DNA of 7,318 bases from Pseudomonadota bacterium. GTDB lineage: Bacteria > Pseudomonadota > Alphaproteobacteria > Rhizobiales > Rhizobiaceae. Below, piece by piece: positions 6,283-7,318 of this stretch (the first letter of the stretch is position 1; each line of letters begins with the position of its first letter). The stretch is from contig JAEWHQ010000358.1 in the NCBI GenBank assembly GCA_023387715.1, positions 1 to 7,318 of the forward strand, in the 5' to 3' direction. Under the pieces are notes generated by a model, which was given only the letters and a program-made list of their open reading frames with translations, was not told the DNA's origin and did not search any database. Made by a program: the position numbers and the translations under genes.

Positions 6283-7048
6283 TTCCGGATTCCTGCTGGT
6301 TCAGCACCACCACTTTGGAGCCAGCCGGTACACGCTTGTGCAAATCAAGAATGTCTTGGTTAAATAAGCGGATACAGCCGGACGATGCGGCCTTGCCGAT
6401 TGACCAAGGCTGGTTGGTGCCGTGAATACGATAAAGTGTGTCCTGACCATTGCGGTGCAGATAAAGAGCGCGCGCACCAAGCGGATTGCTGACGCCGCCT
6501 TCCAGACCACCTGCATATTTTGCATAATGCTCAGGACTACGCTTGATCATGTTTTGAGTTGGTGTCCAGCGTGGCCATGAAGCCTTACGCGCGATGTCGG
6601 CAGTACCGGAAAATGCAAGCCCTGCCTTGCCCACACCAACGGCATAACGCATAGCGCGGTTATTCGGCATCACCAGATAGAGATAGCGCTTATAAGGATC
6701 AACAATCACGGTGCCGACAGGATGCGATGTTTTATAATTTACTTCCTGACGCAGATTGCGCTTTTCTACCTTTGAAATATCAATCGCCGGAATGACCTTG
6801 CCGTTGTCATTAACGGCAGCATACATTTTTTCATAACCACTGAGGTCATCAATTTTCGGCTCTTCTTTAGGCTTTGGAGCTTCAACCGGTATAACAGGTG
6901 CCGTTACAGGTGCGGCAACTGTTGCACCGGCTGTTGTTGCTGGCTTGGTGGTGTTGCATGCCGCCAGAAACAAAGGCAAAACGCCCAGCAGCAGCAAACG
7001 TCCGGTCACATTTCCGGTGCGGGTTTTAATATGTGAAGGTAGTGTCAC
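6269..7048 (-). CDS. L,D-transpeptidase lipoprotein (YkuD domain)
   Basis: 259-aa envelope enzyme expected to form 3-3 crosslinks in peptidoglycan or to attach a protein to it. The N-terminus has basic residues, a Leu-rich core and a lipobox LAAC (lipidated Cys31). A Pro/Ala/Thr-rich tether of about 35 residues follows. The YkuD domain spans about residues 110-250: TVIVDPYKRYLYLV, GVGKAGLAFSG, His209 in RIHGTNQPWSIG, and the nucleophile Cys225 in ASSGCIRL. The motif has SSGC where many YkuD enzymes have SHGC; other active members of this family have the same. Apart from the lipidated cysteine, Cys225 is the only cysteine. The start is a GTG at 7048 with AGGA about 8 nt upstream. It lies 32 nt after the TlpA-like gene and one nucleotide before the DsbA-like gene. 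Confidence 0.94.
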   Translation of the reverse strand: MTLPSHIKTRTGNVTGRLLLLGVLPLFLAACNTTKPATTAGATVAAPVTAPVIPVEAPKPKEEPKIDDLSGYEKMYAAVNDNGKVIPAIDISKVEKRNLRQEVNYKTSHPVGTVIVDPYKRYLYLVMPNNRAMRYAVGVGKAGLAFSGTADIARKASWPRWTPTQNMIKRSPEHYAKYAGGLEGGVSNPLGARALYLHRNGQDTLYRIHGTNQPWSIGKAASSGCIRLFNQDILDLHKRVPAGSKVVVLNQQESGKGEF

Positions 7049-7080
7049 AGTGTTGTCCTTAATTCTTTGCTTTTTTAGCT

Positions 7081-7317
7081 TTAACGGCTGAGGCGTTTGA
7101 TATTTGATTGCAGTGTTTCGCGGGATATTTCACCAAGATGTGCAGATTTCAGTATTCCGTCGGCACTGATAAATAAAGTAGCAGGTAATCCGGGTGCGCC
7201 GTAATGGCGCGACAGATCAGAAAACTGATCTATAATGATTTGCGGCAAGACTATATTATGTTGCTTCAAGTAATTTTGAATAGCAGCCTGCCCTTCACCC
7301 TGATTAGCAAAGATAAA
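7081..7317 (-). CDS. TlpA/ResA-like thioredoxin-fold protein, N-terminus cut by window edge
   Basis: The C-terminal 78 residues of a thioredoxin-fold protein that enters from the right edge. I extended it past any internal start because the frame stays open to the window end (IFANQGEGQAAIQNYL). Visible features are the FSDLSRHYGAPGLPATLFI segment with the cis-proline loop (GLPAT), the ADG turn and the terminal helix, in the order of TlpA/ResA/ScsD proteins. The CxxC active site and any signal or anchor would lie beyond the window, so catalytic competence cannot be judged. The stop at 7081 is 32 nt from the L,D-transpeptidase start with no terminator between, so one operon is likely. Confidence 0.85.
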   Translation of the reverse strand, partial: FIFANQGEGQAAIQNYLKQHNIVLPQIIIDQFSDLSRHYGAPGLPATLFISADGILKSAHLGEISRETLQSNIKRLSR

Positions 7318-7318
7318 T

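Overview
The window looks like chromosomal, housekeeping-type DNA from an alphaproteobacterium, probably Hyphomicrobiales near the Brucellaceae/Bartonellaceae. I base this on the style of the Der GTPase, the pairing of a YfgM-like TPR protein with der, a SleB-type cell wall hydrolase with a long N-terminal extension, and an alphaproteobacterial L,D-transpeptidase lipoprotein. The genus is a guess. I see no insertion sequence, phage gene, CRISPR array, tRNA or rRNA.

Layout, left to right. All genes but one are on the minus strand, so they are transcribed right to left. Positions 1-1220 hold a SleB/CwlJ-type cell wall hydrolase (minus, C-terminus cut by the window edge). Positions 1221-1548 are non-coding: an extremely A+T-rich stretch with a 118-nt run containing no G on the + strand, then a strong terminator for der. 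Positions 1549-3009 hold der and 3123-3794 a membrane-anchored TPR protein, probably co-transcribed as TPR then der. Positions 3795-4141 form the only divergent intergenic region, with a candidate promoter. Positions 4142-5122 (+) hold a secreted polysaccharide deacetylase-like protein. A 13-bp hairpin at 5129-5163 probably ends transcription from both sides. Positions 5174-5521 (minus) hold a YffB/Spx-type ArsC-fold protein. After another terminator comes a tight minus-strand cluster: a partial TlpA-like thioredoxin (right edge), an L,D-transpeptidase lipoprotein (6269-7048) and a DsbA/DsbG/ScsC-like thiol-disulfide protein (5656-6267).

The theme is the cell envelope. Three proteins are predicted to act on peptidoglycan or another polysaccharide (SleB hydrolase, deacetylase, L,D-transpeptidase). 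Two are extracytoplasmic thioredoxin-fold proteins, and the TPR protein is probably linked to envelope protein biogenesis. Der itself is a cytosolic ribosome-assembly GTPase. The most interesting arrangement is the L,D-transpeptidase sandwiched between two thiol-redox genes. Its catalytic cysteine is the only one left in the mature protein apart from the lipidated one, and its stop codon is one nucleotide from the start of the CPYC protein. This suggests dedicated redox protection of the transpeptidase, as known for E. coli DsbG, but it remains an inference.
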